DNA from: Pseudomonas mediterranea CFBP 5447
Lineage (GTDB): Bacteria; Pseudomonadota; Gammaproteobacteria; Pseudomonadales; Pseudomonadaceae
Length of the DNA stretch: 64,000 nt
Reading direction: 5' to 3'
NCBI RefSeq assembly: GCF_000774145.1
Contig: NZ_KN322983.1
Span: forward strand, 186,001-250,000
Shown here: positions 25,395-34,900 of the stretch, piece by piece
Numbering within the stretch: position 1 is the first letter of the stretch
How the letters are laid out: the number at the start of each line of letters is the position of its first letter
The notes under the pieces: generated by a model
Databases searched by the model: none
What the model saw: only the letters and a program-made list of their open reading frames with translations
What the model was told of the DNA's origin: nothing
Made by a program: the position numbers and the translations under genes

Positions 25395-26234
25395 TCAACG
25401 CTCGGCAATCAACCAGTCCATCTGCCATCCACCCTGGGTCTGACCGAGTTTTTTCGACAGCCACGGCAACAGCTCACGCAATTCCTCCTCCAGCCCCCAC
25501 GGCGGGTTGGCAATCGCCAGGCCGGAGCCATTCAGGCTGTCGGGGGTGGCGAGCGGATGCACCAGCAATTCCACTCGCAACAGTTTTGGCGCGCCCGTGC
25601 CGGCCAGGTCCTGGTAGAAGCGCCGCAGCATCCGCTGATCCTTCACCGGGTACCAGATCGCGGCCACCGTCTGGCGCATCCGGCCAATGGCCTCCTTGAG
25701 GGAGGCGGCGCAGCGTTGCATTTCGTCGAGTTTTTCGAAGGGCGGATCGATCAGCATCAAGCCGCGTTTTTCCGCCACCGGGAGCAAGGCACGGGGCACA
25801 TGCCAACCTTCGCCCAGATGCACCGCCACACGGCGATCGCCCTTCATGTTGTCCTTGAGCAACACCCCATCCTCGGGGTGCTTTTCATTGAGCAAGACCC
25901 GATCCTGTGGGCGCGTCAGACGCCGCGCCAGCTCTGGTGAACCCGGGTAATAGCGCAACTGTCCGTCCGGGTTCATCTCGTGCAGTACTTTCATGTAGTC
26001 GGCGGTGAGCGGCGGCAGATCGTCCTGCCTCCATAAGCGCGCGATGCCTTCCAGGTATTCACCGGTACGATTGGCCTGGTCGCCCTGCAAGTCATACAAC
26101 CCGATGCCCGCATGGGTATCGAGGTAGGCGAAGGGCTGTTCCTTGCGCGCCATCAGCGCGATAAGGCGGGTCAAGGTCAGGTGTTTGAACACATCGGCGT
26201 GGTTGCCGGCGTGGAAGGCGTGGCGATAGTTCAT
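25395..26234 (-). CDS. rlmJ: 23S rRNA (adenine(2030)-N6)-methyltransferase RlmJ
   Basis: This 279-residue SAM-dependent methyltransferase is expected to modify A2030 of 23S rRNA. It begins MNYRHAFHAGNHADVFKH, the signature N-terminus of RlmJ. It then has YLDTHAGIGLYDL in the SAM-binding domain and the catalytic LIDPPFEKLDE (DPPF motif). The ATG at 26234 has GGAG upstream; an in-frame start 24 bases earlier is less likely. Confidence 0.93.
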   Translation of the reverse strand: MNYRHAFHAGNHADVFKHLTLTRLIALMARKEQPFAYLDTHAGIGLYDLQGDQANRTGEYLEGIARLWRQDDLPPLTADYMKVLHEMNPDGQLRYYPGSPELARRLTRPQDRVLLNEKHPEDGVLLKDNMKGDRRVAVHLGEGWHVPRALLPVAEKRGLMLIDPPFEKLDEMQRCAASLKEAIGRMRQTVAAIWYPVKDQRMLRRFYQDLAGTGAPKLLRVELLVHPLATPDSLNGSGLAIANPPWGLEEELRELLPWLSKKLGQTQGGWQMDWLIAER

Positions 26235-26318
26235 GGCGGCTCCTGCGAAGGGCGACAAGTTTACCTCGAAGCACGTCGAACGTCAGGGTTTCGCAGCCGA
26301 GCGGGCACAGGTATCCGC

Positions 26319-27050
26319 TCAGCCGAGCTCTTGCAACAGGTACCCATGCAGTTGCCCTTTTACCCCCTGAACCGCCCCATGTACTTCAAGAAAATGTGCA
26401 ACCTTGCGCCGCAGGATGCGCTCATCGACGCGCTCGGACAGCTGCGGATGCTCTTCGTCCAGCCACCTGAGCAGGTTATCCAGAAGGCAGTCCATCGTGC
26501 TGCCCGCCAATGCTTTCACCAATGCGGGCGGCACCTCCCACCAGGGGAAAGTTCGTGGCGGCTGCTGGGCATTTCCCAGGATCTCCAGGGCCCGACCGTT
26601 GACCAGGCAACGACTGATGACCGGCAGTAACTGCCCGGCATCGACGTCATCGGACTGCAGGATGGACTGCACGAAACGCCCATCCCAAAAACGGAAAAAA
26701 GCCGATTGGCCGCCCGGCAACAGCACCTGAGTGAGCCCACGCAGATGCTCGACGAGGACCTCCTGACCGACCGAAGACACCGCCAGCCAACCCCAATCGA
26801 GCGAGTCGGTCGTCGCAACCCATTGAAGAAACTCACTGTCGACAGAGACTGCGCCCACATAGGGCATGACGGGCTCCCAGTCAGCGTAAGGCGTGTCCGC
26901 CCAGATCGGACCGGGCACCAACGCCATCGAGCGCCTCCAGGCCGCCAGCGGCTTGGCGCTGCTGGCATTGCTGAAGATAGCGAAAAGCTGCTCGGATGCT
27001 TGCAACGGGTGCTGCCCAAGCCAGGCCTGAGGCGACTGACTCGTATTCAT
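26319..27050 (-). CDS. DUF4123 T6SS effector adaptor (Tap/TEC-like)
   Basis: This 243-residue protein fits DUF4123, the chaperone/adaptor that loads cargo effectors onto VgrG. Family-like segments are LFAIFSNASSAKPLAAW near the N-terminus, a central region around WGWLAVSSVGQEVLVEHLRG, and FFRFWDGRFVQSIL (the FR(F/Y)WD box). The ATG at 27050 has GGAG upstream and overlaps the vgrG stop (ATGA), so it is co-translated with vgrG. Normally an effector gene follows the adaptor; here the next gene is the unrelated rlmJ, after only 84 bases. Confidence 0.85.
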   Translation of the reverse strand: MNTSQSPQAWLGQHPLQASEQLFAIFSNASSAKPLAAWRRSMALVPGPIWADTPYADWEPVMPYVGAVSVDSEFLQWVATTDSLDWGWLAVSSVGQEVLVEHLRGLTQVLLPGGQSAFFRFWDGRFVQSILQSDDVDAGQLLPVISRCLVNGRALEILGNAQQPPRTFPWWEVPPALVKALAGSTMDCLLDNLLRWLDEEHPQLSERVDERILRRKVAHFLEVHGAVQGVKGQLHGYLLQELG

Positions 27051-29152
27051 GGGCGCTCCTGGATAACAGTGGGTTTGGAAAACCTGGACAACGGTGCACA
27101 GATGCCGTCCTTGCACCGCTCACATTCTTCGCAGAACGGCGCCGGGCCTTGCAGGCTGAGGATTTGCGCCAACGACAGTGGAGCGGCCACGGCAGCCACA
27201 AGCTTCTCGGGATGATCCGGCGAGCCCGGCGTCGCGCGGATCACCGCCATCGGCCCGCCGCCGACCTCGATGGGCACGCTACTGAAAATCCCGCCCGCGC
27301 CGATGCTGATCCAGTGCCCACCGGCCTGGACGGTCGCACTGGCGCCGCCATCCAGCACGATCTGCTGACCAGCGCCGACATGGAAATGCTGGCTGGCACT
27401 GAGCGCCTGGCTGGTCACGCGGATGTGCCGCTCGCCAGTCACCATCAAGTGATCGTCCTGCCGCACTTCGACCTGGCGCCGCCCATGGGTGATACGCAAC
27501 TCTTCGGCCTTGAGCTCATGCCGTGCCGTGCCGGAGACGACAACGCTGCGCTCGTGATCGACCTGCACGCGCTGGTCATGAAGCACATGCTGGGTCCAGT
27601 TTCGCTGGGCCCGCAGGTAGATCTCCTCGGCCCCCTTGCGATCCTCGATGCGCAGCTCGTTATAACCGCCCCCGCCAGGGCTGCTCTGGCTGCGCAATAT
27701 GCTGCGGGTCTTATCCGCCGGCAGATCCAGCGGCAACGGGTTGGCACCGTTGGGCAAGCAACCTACCACCAGTGGTTTGTCCACATCGCCATCCATGAAG
27801 CCCACCAGGACTTCCATGCCGACCCGGGGAATCATCACACTGCCATATCGATCATGGGCCCAGCCGGTGGCTACCCGCAGCCAACAACTGGAATGCTCGT
27901 CACCCTCACCGTCGCGATCCCAGATCATCTGCACCTTGACCCGTCCGAACTCGTCGCAATGAATTTCGCTGTCGACAGGTCCGCTCACCACCGCAGGCTG
28001 ATAACCGTGGGCGGCAGGTTTCTCATGAAGCAGCGGCGGCCGGAAGAAAACGTCCCACGGCGTCGCCAGAAAGGTATTGCTGTAGCCCTGGAACTCATCC
28101 TCGCCCTCTGTGACCATGTCCTCCAGCACTTGCGGTTGGCGTCCGCGGTGGGTGATCTGCGTCAGGAGCCACAGGTCGTTCCACTGCTCCCGCGGGTGCC
28201 CATCGATTCGCATGAAATGTCCACTGACCAGGGCGCATTGGTCGCTGCGCCCTTCGGCCAGGCGGAAATCAGCCCCATGACGCTCCAGGGCGCGCCGGGT
28301 CAGGTGCCGACCATGATCGCGGTCGGAAAACAGGCCGGGGTAGCGATAGTCCTCCAGCACGGGTTGCTGCTGGCTGTCCAGGCTGGTTTGCAAAGGCAGG
28401 CTGGGGTTACGGAAATCGTAGTCGCACAGTGTCACAGCGCTGGTCCGGGTCTGGAGGCGAACAGCCAGCCGCTTGATCGCCGGCTCTCCGGCGACCATGC
28501 CACTGCCTGGCAAATACCGCGTCGACTCGGGCAAACGGGGAAACACCGTCTGATCGTCACCGAAGACCAGCAGGTGGCCGTCAGGACTGTGACGGAAGTG
28601 GTAATGAATACCGACCTCGGCACAGATGCGCTCGATGAATGCCAGATCGCTTTCACCGTATTGCACACAGTATTCCCGCTCGGGATATTGTCCGCCGAGG
28701 TTGAACTCAAACGCATCGCCCTGGATGCCATGGTCCTTCAAGACCCGCGCTATGATCGACGGCACGCTCAAGTGTTGGAAAATCCGTCGGTTGATACGGT
28801 GACGCAAGTACGCCAGGCGCGGCACCAAGCTGATCTGGTAACGGGTCAGGCGCTTGCCCGAATCGCCCTGGGCTACGCTGTAGACTTGGCCGTGGATGCC
28901 ACGCCCCTGCTGATCGAAGGCCAGGTAGGCCTGGCGATGCAGCAGCGCTTCCAATGCCAGGTCCGCTCGCTCACTCACCAGTTCCAGGTCAAAGCGATAG
29001 GGTTGGCTGATGGTTTCCTGGCCCGTGAACTCAAGCACCTTGAGTTCATTCGGCCCGCTGTCGAGCGTCAGGGTGAAGCGCGGTTGGTTGGCAGGCGAGA
29101 ACATCCGATGTATCTCAGCAGAATGAAAGGCGGGGGATTCTGCATGAGTCAT
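27047..29152 (-). CDS. vgrG: Type VI secretion system tip protein VgrG
   Basis: This 701-residue spike protein has a gp27-like N-terminal region (for example ISQPYRFDLELVSE), the gp44/gp5-OB core with EIHCDEFGRVKVQMIWDRDG and SSCWLRVATGWA, MIPRVGMEVLVGFMDGDVD, and a C-terminal beta-helix of repeating valine-rich strands. After the helix only a short tail of about 50 residues remains; it carries a Cys cluster, FCEECERCKDGIC. There is no toxin-sized extension. The start at 29152 lacks a clear Shine-Dalgarno; ATG at 29104 (MFSPANQPRF) is an alternative. No other T6SS core gene is in the window. Confidence 0.93.
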   Translation of the reverse strand: MTHAESPAFHSAEIHRMFSPANQPRFTLTLDSGPNELKVLEFTGQETISQPYRFDLELVSERADLALEALLHRQAYLAFDQQGRGIHGQVYSVAQGDSGKRLTRYQISLVPRLAYLRHRINRRIFQHLSVPSIIARVLKDHGIQGDAFEFNLGGQYPEREYCVQYGESDLAFIERICAEVGIHYHFRHSPDGHLLVFGDDQTVFPRLPESTRYLPGSGMVAGEPAIKRLAVRLQTRTSAVTLCDYDFRNPSLPLQTSLDSQQQPVLEDYRYPGLFSDRDHGRHLTRRALERHGADFRLAEGRSDQCALVSGHFMRIDGHPREQWNDLWLLTQITHRGRQPQVLEDMVTEGEDEFQGYSNTFLATPWDVFFRPPLLHEKPAAHGYQPAVVSGPVDSEIHCDEFGRVKVQMIWDRDGEGDEHSSCWLRVATGWAHDRYGSVMIPRVGMEVLVGFMDGDVDKPLVVGCLPNGANPLPLDLPADKTRSILRSQSSPGGGGYNELRIEDRKGAEEIYLRAQRNWTQHVLHDQRVQVDHERSVVVSGTARHELKAEELRITHGRRQVEVRQDDHLMVTGERHIRVTSQALSASQHFHVGAGQQIVLDGGASATVQAGGHWISIGAGGIFSSVPIEVGGGPMAVIRATPGSPDHPEKLVAAVAAPLSLAQILSLQGPAPFCEECERCKDGICAPLSRFSKPTVIQERP

Positions 29153-29368
29153 ACGGAGAGTTGATGGGATGTCATGAAAAACAGATTTGCCTTACAGGCA
29201 GAGGGATAACAGCCGCCAAAGTACGGTGTTTTTTCCGATAGGCACGTTCCGCGTCGTGGCCGGTCGTCGTACGAATGAATCAGCGGTTTCTGACAGCACG
29301 ACGCCCCTCGGTACTGCATGCGGGCGTGCTAACGTGCCTTTTGTCGCAAAAATGCAAAGGACGCACCC
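29153..29368. other. vgrG / DUF2165 divergent intergenic region
   Basis: This 216-base gap separates the divergent vgrG and DUF2165 genes. A sigma-54 -24/-12 element, which drives some vgrG genes, was looked for on the minus strand and not seen. No REP is present. Confidence 0.4.
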
Positions 29369-29863
29369 ATGACGGCTCGTTACGCAAAAATCGCAATGAC
29401 CCTGGCACTCGCCGCATTCGCCTTCCTGACGGTGTTCAATAACGTCACGGACTACCGATCCAACTTCAACTTCGTCCAGCACGTGCTGAGCATGGACACC
29501 ACCTTCCCGGACAACGCCGCTCGCTACCGCGCTATCACTCAGCCATGGATGTGGCATGGCGCCTACTGGCTGATCATCCTCGGCGAAGCGATCACGGCCG
29601 GGTTGCTGGGCTACGGCGCGCTGGAGCTATGGTTGGCACGCAAGGCTGACAGCAGGGTTTTCGCGCAGGCCAAGCGCTGGGTCATCGCCGGCCTGACGGC
29701 GGGGTTCTTCGTCTGGTTCTTTGGTTTCATGGTCGTCGGTGGCGAATGGTTCCTGATGTGGCAATCGGACGTCTGGAATGGCCAGGATGCGGCGTTCAGG
29801 TTCTACATGGCGTTGCTGGGTGTGCTGATCTTTCTCAATCAGCCTGATGCAGATCGGAGCTGA
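29369..29863 (+). CDS. DUF2165 small integral membrane protein
   Basis: This 164-residue protein has four hydrophobic segments at about residues 8-26, 66-88, 108-130 and 142-158. It has the family-typical text FNNVTDYRSNFNFVQHVLSMDT after the first segment and GGEWFLMWQS before the last, which places it in DUF2165, an inner-membrane family of unknown function. AAAGGA precedes the ATG. It ends about 150 bases before the convergent putP gene. Confidence 0.85.
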   Translation: MTARYAKIAMTLALAAFAFLTVFNNVTDYRSNFNFVQHVLSMDTTFPDNAARYRAITQPWMWHGAYWLIILGEAITAGLLGYGALELWLARKADSRVFAQAKRWVIAGLTAGFFVWFFGFMVVGGEWFLMWQSDVWNGQDAAFRFYMALLGVLIFLNQPDADRS

Positions 29864-29870
29864 CCCATTG

Positions 29871-29900
29871 CTATCGCGAGCAGGCTCGCTCCCACAGGGG
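29871..29900. repeat. Single REP after DUF2165 gene
   Basis: One REP arm, CTATCGCGAGCAGGCTCGCTC followed by CCACAGGGG, with no partner arm nearby. Confidence 0.75.
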
Positions 29901-29928
29901 CCAGAGGTGTTCTCGGGCAGTCGAGCAT

Positions 29929-29964
29929 AAAAAACGGCCCGTCTCCATTGGCGACGGGCCGTTT
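29929..29964 (-). terminator. Intrinsic terminator of putP
   Basis: On the minus strand a 12-bp stem AAACGGCCCGTC / GACGGGCCGTTT with a 9-base loop runs into TTTTTTATGC. It lies between the convergent DUF2165 and putP genes and may act in both directions. Confidence 0.85.
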
Positions 29965-30009
29965 CTCGATACAACCTTCAGCGGGCCATCAAGGCCCCGC
30001 CGAACAGGC

Positions 30010-31494
30010 TTACTGGTTCAGGCGGAAATCTTTTTCGGCCGCTTCGAAGCGCTGCACCATACCGGTGGTAGGCGTGCCCATCTTGCTGACGACGTAGATG
30101 GCCAGGCTGGCGAAGATGAAGCCCGGGATGATTTCGTACAGGCCCAGCAGCTCGAAGTGCTTCCAGACGATTACGGTAATCGCACCCACCAGGATGCCGG
30201 CCAAGGCGCCGTTACGGGTCATGTTTTTCCAGATCACGGAGATCAGGACCACAGGACCGAACGCGGCACCGAAACCGGCCCAGGCGTAGCTCACCAGACC
30301 CAGTACACGGTTGTTCGGGTTGGCAGCCAGGGCAATGGCGACCAACGCCACCAGCAGCACCATGGCGCGGCCGACCCAGACCAGTTCCACCTGGGAAGCG
30401 CTCTTGCGCAGGAAGGTTTTGTAGAAGTCTTCGGTGAGGGCACTGGAGCACACCAGCAACTGGCAGCTCAAGGTACTCATCACGGCTGCCAGGATGGCCG
30501 ACAGCAGTACACCGGCAATCCATGGGTTGAAGAGGATCTTCGCCAACTCGATGAATACGCGCTCCGGATTCTCGGTCACAGGGCCGGCCACATCCGGATG
30601 TGCCGAGAAGTAGGCGATGCCGAAGAAGCCGACAGCCACGGTGCCGCCCAGGCACAGGATCATCCAGGTCATGGAGATGCGACGGGCATTGGCAATGGAC
30701 TTGACCGAATCAGCGGCCATGAAGCGCGCCAGGATGTGCGGCTGGCCGAAGTACCCCAGGCCCCAGCCCATCAGCGAGATGATGCCGATGAAGGTGGTGT
30801 TCTTCAGCATGTCGAACGACGTCGGGTCTTTCGCCTCGATGGCCAGGAACGTGGTGTCCACGCCGCCGGTGGCCAGCAGCACGATGATCGGTGTCAGGAT
30901 CAGCGCGAAGATCATCAAGGTGGCTTGTACCGTGTCGGTCCAGCTCACGGCCAGGAAACCACCCACGAAGGTATAGGCGATGGTCGCCGCGGCACCGGCC
31001 CACAGCGCGGTCTCGTAGGACATGCCGAAGGTGCTTTCGAACAGGCGGGCACCGGCCACGATGCCGGAGGCACAGTAGATGGTGAAGAACACCAGGATCA
31101 CCACCGCAGAGATGATGCGCAGCAGGCCGCTCTTGTCTTCGAAGCGGCTGGCGAAGTAATCCGGCAGCGTCAACGCGTCGCCGTTATGCTCGGTCTGCAC
31201 CCGCAGGCGACCGGCGACGAACAGCCAGTTCAGATAGGCACCGACGACCAGGCCGATGGCGATCCAGCTTTCCGACAGGCCGGACATATAGATGGCACCG
31301 GGCAAGCCCATCAACAACCAGCCACTCATGTCCGAGGCACCGGCGGACAATGCGGTCACGACGCTGCCCAGGCTGCGGCCGCCCAGGATGTAATCGGAAA
31401 GGTTGTTGGTGGAGCGATAAGCCATCAGGCCGATCAGGACCATGGCTGCGATGTAGATCACGAAGGTGATCAGGGTTGGATTACTAACACTCAT
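30010..31494 (-). CDS. putP: Sodium/proline symporter
   Basis: This 494-residue inner-membrane transporter of the SSS (sodium:solute symporter) family takes up proline with Na+. It is hydrophobic throughout, with about 13 predicted segments. Near the N-terminus it has SDYILGGRSLGSVVTALSAG followed by ASDMSGWLLMGLPGA, the conserved PutP region with sodium-binding residues. It is divergent from putA across a 457-base control region, as in other gammaproteobacteria, so uptake and breakdown of proline are controlled together. Confidence 0.96.
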   Translation of the reverse strand: MSVSNPTLITFVIYIAAMVLIGLMAYRSTNNLSDYILGGRSLGSVVTALSAGASDMSGWLLMGLPGAIYMSGLSESWIAIGLVVGAYLNWLFVAGRLRVQTEHNGDALTLPDYFASRFEDKSGLLRIISAVVILVFFTIYCASGIVAGARLFESTFGMSYETALWAGAAATIAYTFVGGFLAVSWTDTVQATLMIFALILTPIIVLLATGGVDTTFLAIEAKDPTSFDMLKNTTFIGIISLMGWGLGYFGQPHILARFMAADSVKSIANARRISMTWMILCLGGTVAVGFFGIAYFSAHPDVAGPVTENPERVFIELAKILFNPWIAGVLLSAILAAVMSTLSCQLLVCSSALTEDFYKTFLRKSASQVELVWVGRAMVLLVALVAIALAANPNNRVLGLVSYAWAGFGAAFGPVVLISVIWKNMTRNGALAGILVGAITVIVWKHFELLGLYEIIPGFIFASLAIYVVSKMGTPTTGMVQRFEAAEKDFRLNQ

Positions 31495-31639
31495 GAGTTA
31501 CGCCCTGGCTTTGTTTTTATGTAGCGGTGGCAGAGAAAGCGTCGACAACGAAGACGTATGGTGACGATTTGCAGGCCCGCGAATGTATGACTGATGTTTC
31601 CCCAGGAAAGCCATCAGCCGATGCCCTCGGCTTGAACCG

Positions 31640-31711
31640 GTTGCACCTTGACCGCGAATGCTATTCAACAAACGAAATAAGGTGCAACCAGTTTCGCTCA
31701 AATCAGTTGCA
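31640..31711. promoter_or_regulatory. PutA operator boxes 1-3 (GTTGCA)
   Basis: GTTGCA at 31640-31645 (plus), TGCAAC at 31683-31688 (minus) and GTTGCA at 31706-31711 (plus). Each is embedded in the longer GGTTGCACCT or AGTTGCACCT form. They are 145-220 bases upstream of putP and probably control its promoter. Confidence 0.75.
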
Positions 31712-31863
31712 CCTGATCGGTTTTCTCAAAAAAACCGGTGTTTTTGCTCCCTTTTAGTGCAGTCAACCAGGTCCGGCTAGAAGCCAAAGCACTAAGGCAG
31801 TGCGAGATAGACATGTCGAGGTTTTATTCCTGACGAGCTGTTTGATATTTCGTCAAAAAAAGG

Positions 31864-31879
31864 GTTGCACCCGGTTGCA
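31864..31879. promoter_or_regulatory. PutA operator boxes 4-5 (GTTGCA), spaced one helical turn
   Basis: GTTGCA at 31864-31869 and again at 31874-31879, exactly 10 bases apart in the same orientation, about 73-83 bases before the putA ATG. The spacing would put two RHH dimers on the same face and would block the putA promoter. Confidence 0.75.
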
Positions 31880-31951
31880 CCTCAATCAGCTCACAGCTAA
31901 TCTTGCGCCAGCTGATGCCACGCCGTACGTGGTAAACATGAGGATAAAAAT

Positions 31952-34900
31952 ATGGCTACCACCACCCTTGGGGTCAAACTCGATGACCCGACCCGCGAAC
32001 GCCTGAAAGCGGCCGCAACCTCGATTGATCGCACGCCTCATTGGCTGATCAAGCAGGCAATTTTCAATTACCTGGAAAAACTCGAGGGTGGTGCAACCCT
32101 GACCGAGCTGAACGGCTCGATCCGTGCAGAGGGCGACGATGCTGGCGATGTCCAGGTCGACCACGCCCACCAGTGCTTCCTGGAATTTGCCGAGAGCATC
32201 CTGCCGCAATCGGTGCTGCGCGCCTCCATTACCGCCGCTTATCGCCGCCCCGAGCCGGAAGTGGTGCCGATGCTGATCGAACAGGCTCGCCTGCCGGCCG
32301 AAATGGCCGAAGCCACCAACAAGCTGGCGGCGTCGATCGCAGAGAAACTGCGCAATCAGAAGAGTGCCGGTGGTCGTGCCGGTATTGTCCAGGGTCTGTT
32401 GCAGGAGTTCTCCCTGTCTTCCCAGGAAGGCGTGGCACTGATGTGCCTGGCAGAAGCACTGTTGCGTATCCCGGACAAAGGCACACGTGACGCTCTGATC
32501 CGCGACAAGATCAGCACCGGCAACTGGCAGCCGCACCTGGGCAACAGCCCGTCGCTGTTCGTCAATGCCGCTACCTGGGGCCTGCTGCTGACGGGCAAAC
32601 TGGTCGCCACCCACAACGAAGCCGGCCTGACTTCGTCCCTGAGCCGTATCATCGGCAAAAGCGGCGAGCCGATGATCCGCAAGGGCGTCGACATGGCCAT
32701 GCGCCTGATGGGCGAGCAGTTCGTCACCGGCGAAACCATCGCTGAAGCCCTGGCCAACGCCAGCAAATTCGAATCCAAGGGTTTCCGCTATTCCTACGAC
32801 ATGCTGGGTGAAGCCGCACTCACCGAACATGACGCCCAAAAATACCTGGCCTCGTACGAACAAGCCATTCATTCCATCGGCAAGGCTTCTCATGGCCGTG
32901 GGATCTATGAAGGCCCTGGCATTTCCATCAAGCTTTCGGCCCTGCACCCGCGTTACAGCCGCGCCCAGTACGAACGCGTCATGGACGAGTTGTACCCGCG
33001 CCTGCTGTCGCTGACCCTGCTGGCCAAGCAATACGACATCGGCCTGAACATCGACGCCGAAGAAGCCGACCGTCTCGAACTGTCCCTGGATCTGCTGGAG
33101 CGCCTGTGCTTCGAACCGAAGCTGACCGGCTGGAACGGCATTGGCTTTGTGATCCAGGCCTACCAGAAGCGCTGCCCGTATGTGATCGACTACGTCATCG
33201 ACCTGGCCCGCCGCAGCCGTCATCGCCTGATGATCCGCCTGGTAAAAGGTGCCTACTGGGACAGCGAGATCAAGCGCGCCCAGGTCGAGGGCCTGGAAGG
33301 CTATCCGGTGTATACCCGCAAGGTGTACACCGACGTTTCCTACATCGCTTGCGCGCGCAAGCTGCTGTCGGTACCGGAAGTCATCTACCCGCAGTTCGCC
33401 ACACACAACGCCCATACGCTGTCGGCCATCTATCACATCGCCGGTCAGAACTATTACCCAGGGCAGTACGAATTCCAGTGCCTGCACGGCATGGGTGAAC
33501 CTCTGTACGAACAGGTTGTAGGCAAGGTTTCCGAAGGTAAGCTGAACCGTCCGTGCCGCGTGTACGCCCCGGTCGGTACCCACGAAACACTGCTGGCCTA
33601 CCTGGTCCGTCGCTTGCTGGAAAACGGCGCCAACACCTCGTTCGTCAACCGCATCGCCGACCAATCGATTTCCATTCAGGAACTGGTAGCCGACCCGGTG
33701 GCCAGCATCGAGCAGATGGCGACCCTGGAAGGCGGCTTCGGCCTGCCGCACCCACGCATTCCGCTACCGCGCGACCTGTACGGCAGCGAACGCGCCAACT
33801 CCAGCGGCATCGACATGGCCAACGAACATCGCCTGGCCTCGCTGTCCTGCGCCCTGCTGGCGACAGCCCACAATGACTGGAAAGCCGCGCCGATTCTCGG
33901 TTGCGCCGCCAGTGAAGAAACCCCGGCGCAGGTTTTGAACCCCTCCGACCACCGCGATGTGGTCGGCCAGGTGCAGGAAGCCACGGTTGAAGACGTCGAC
34001 AACGCCATCCAGTGCGCCCTCAACGCCGCACCGATCTGGCAAGCCACGCCGCCGGCCGAACGCGCTGCGATCCTCGAGCGCGCCGCGGACCTGATGGAAG
34101 GCGAGATCCAGCCACTGATGGGCCTGCTGGCCCGGGAAGCCGGCAAGACCTTCGCCAACGCCATCGCCGAGGTCCGCGAAGCGGTGGATTTCCTGCGCTA
34201 CTACGCAGTGCAGGCGCGCAACGACTTCAGCAACGATGCCCACCGCCCATTGGGCCCTGTGGTTTGCATCAGCCCGTGGAACTTCCCCCTGGCGATCTTC
34301 AGTGGCCAGGTCGCTGCCGCGTTGGCCGCCGGTAACCCGGTACTGGCCAAACCGGCTGAGCAAACGCCACTGGTTGCCGCCCAAGCCGTGCGCCTGATGC
34401 TCGAAGCCGGCATCCCGGAAGGCGTGCTGCAGCTGTTACCGGGCCGTGGCGAAACCGTCGGTGCACGACTGGTGGGCGACGAGCGGGTCAAGGGTGTGAT
34501 GTTCACCGGTTCCACCGAAGTCGCCCGTTTGCTGCAACGCAACATCGCCGGCCGCCTGGACAACCAGGGTCGCCCGATCCCGCTGATCGCCGAAACCGGC
34601 GGCCAGAACGCCATGATCGTCGACTCCTCGGCCCTGACCGAACAAGTCGTGATCGACGTGGTGTCGTCGGCCTTCGACAGCGCCGGCCAACGTTGCTCGG
34701 CCCTGCGGGTCCTGTGCTTGCAGGAAGATTCCGCAGACCGTGTCATCGAAATGCTCAAGGGCGCCATGGCCGAATCGCGCCTCGGCAATCCTGAACGCTT
34801 GTCCGTCGACATCGGTCCGGTGATCGATGCCGAAGCCAAGGCCGGCATTGAAAAGCACATCCAGGCCATGCGCGACAAAGGTCGCACTGTTTACCAGATG

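Larger units (their letters stand above)
31495..31951. promoter_or_regulatory. putP/putA divergent control region
   Basis: This 457-base AT-rich gap holds five GTTGCA boxes, the sequence bound by the ribbon-helix-helix domain of PutA in E. coli. Three lie toward putP and two toward putA. No gene is present. Confidence 0.8.

Noticed and set aside
25161-25940. 259-codon plus-strand frame over REP cluster and rlmJ
   Set aside because: It reads through REP sequences and the reverse of rlmJ; not a gene.
29153-29368. Sigma-54 promoter for vgrG
   Set aside because: No TGGCAC-N5-TTGC element was found on the minus strand.
31886-33751. 621-codon open frame antisense to the putA start and operator region
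   Set aside because: It spans the operator region and the putA RHH domain; no domains or ribosome site.
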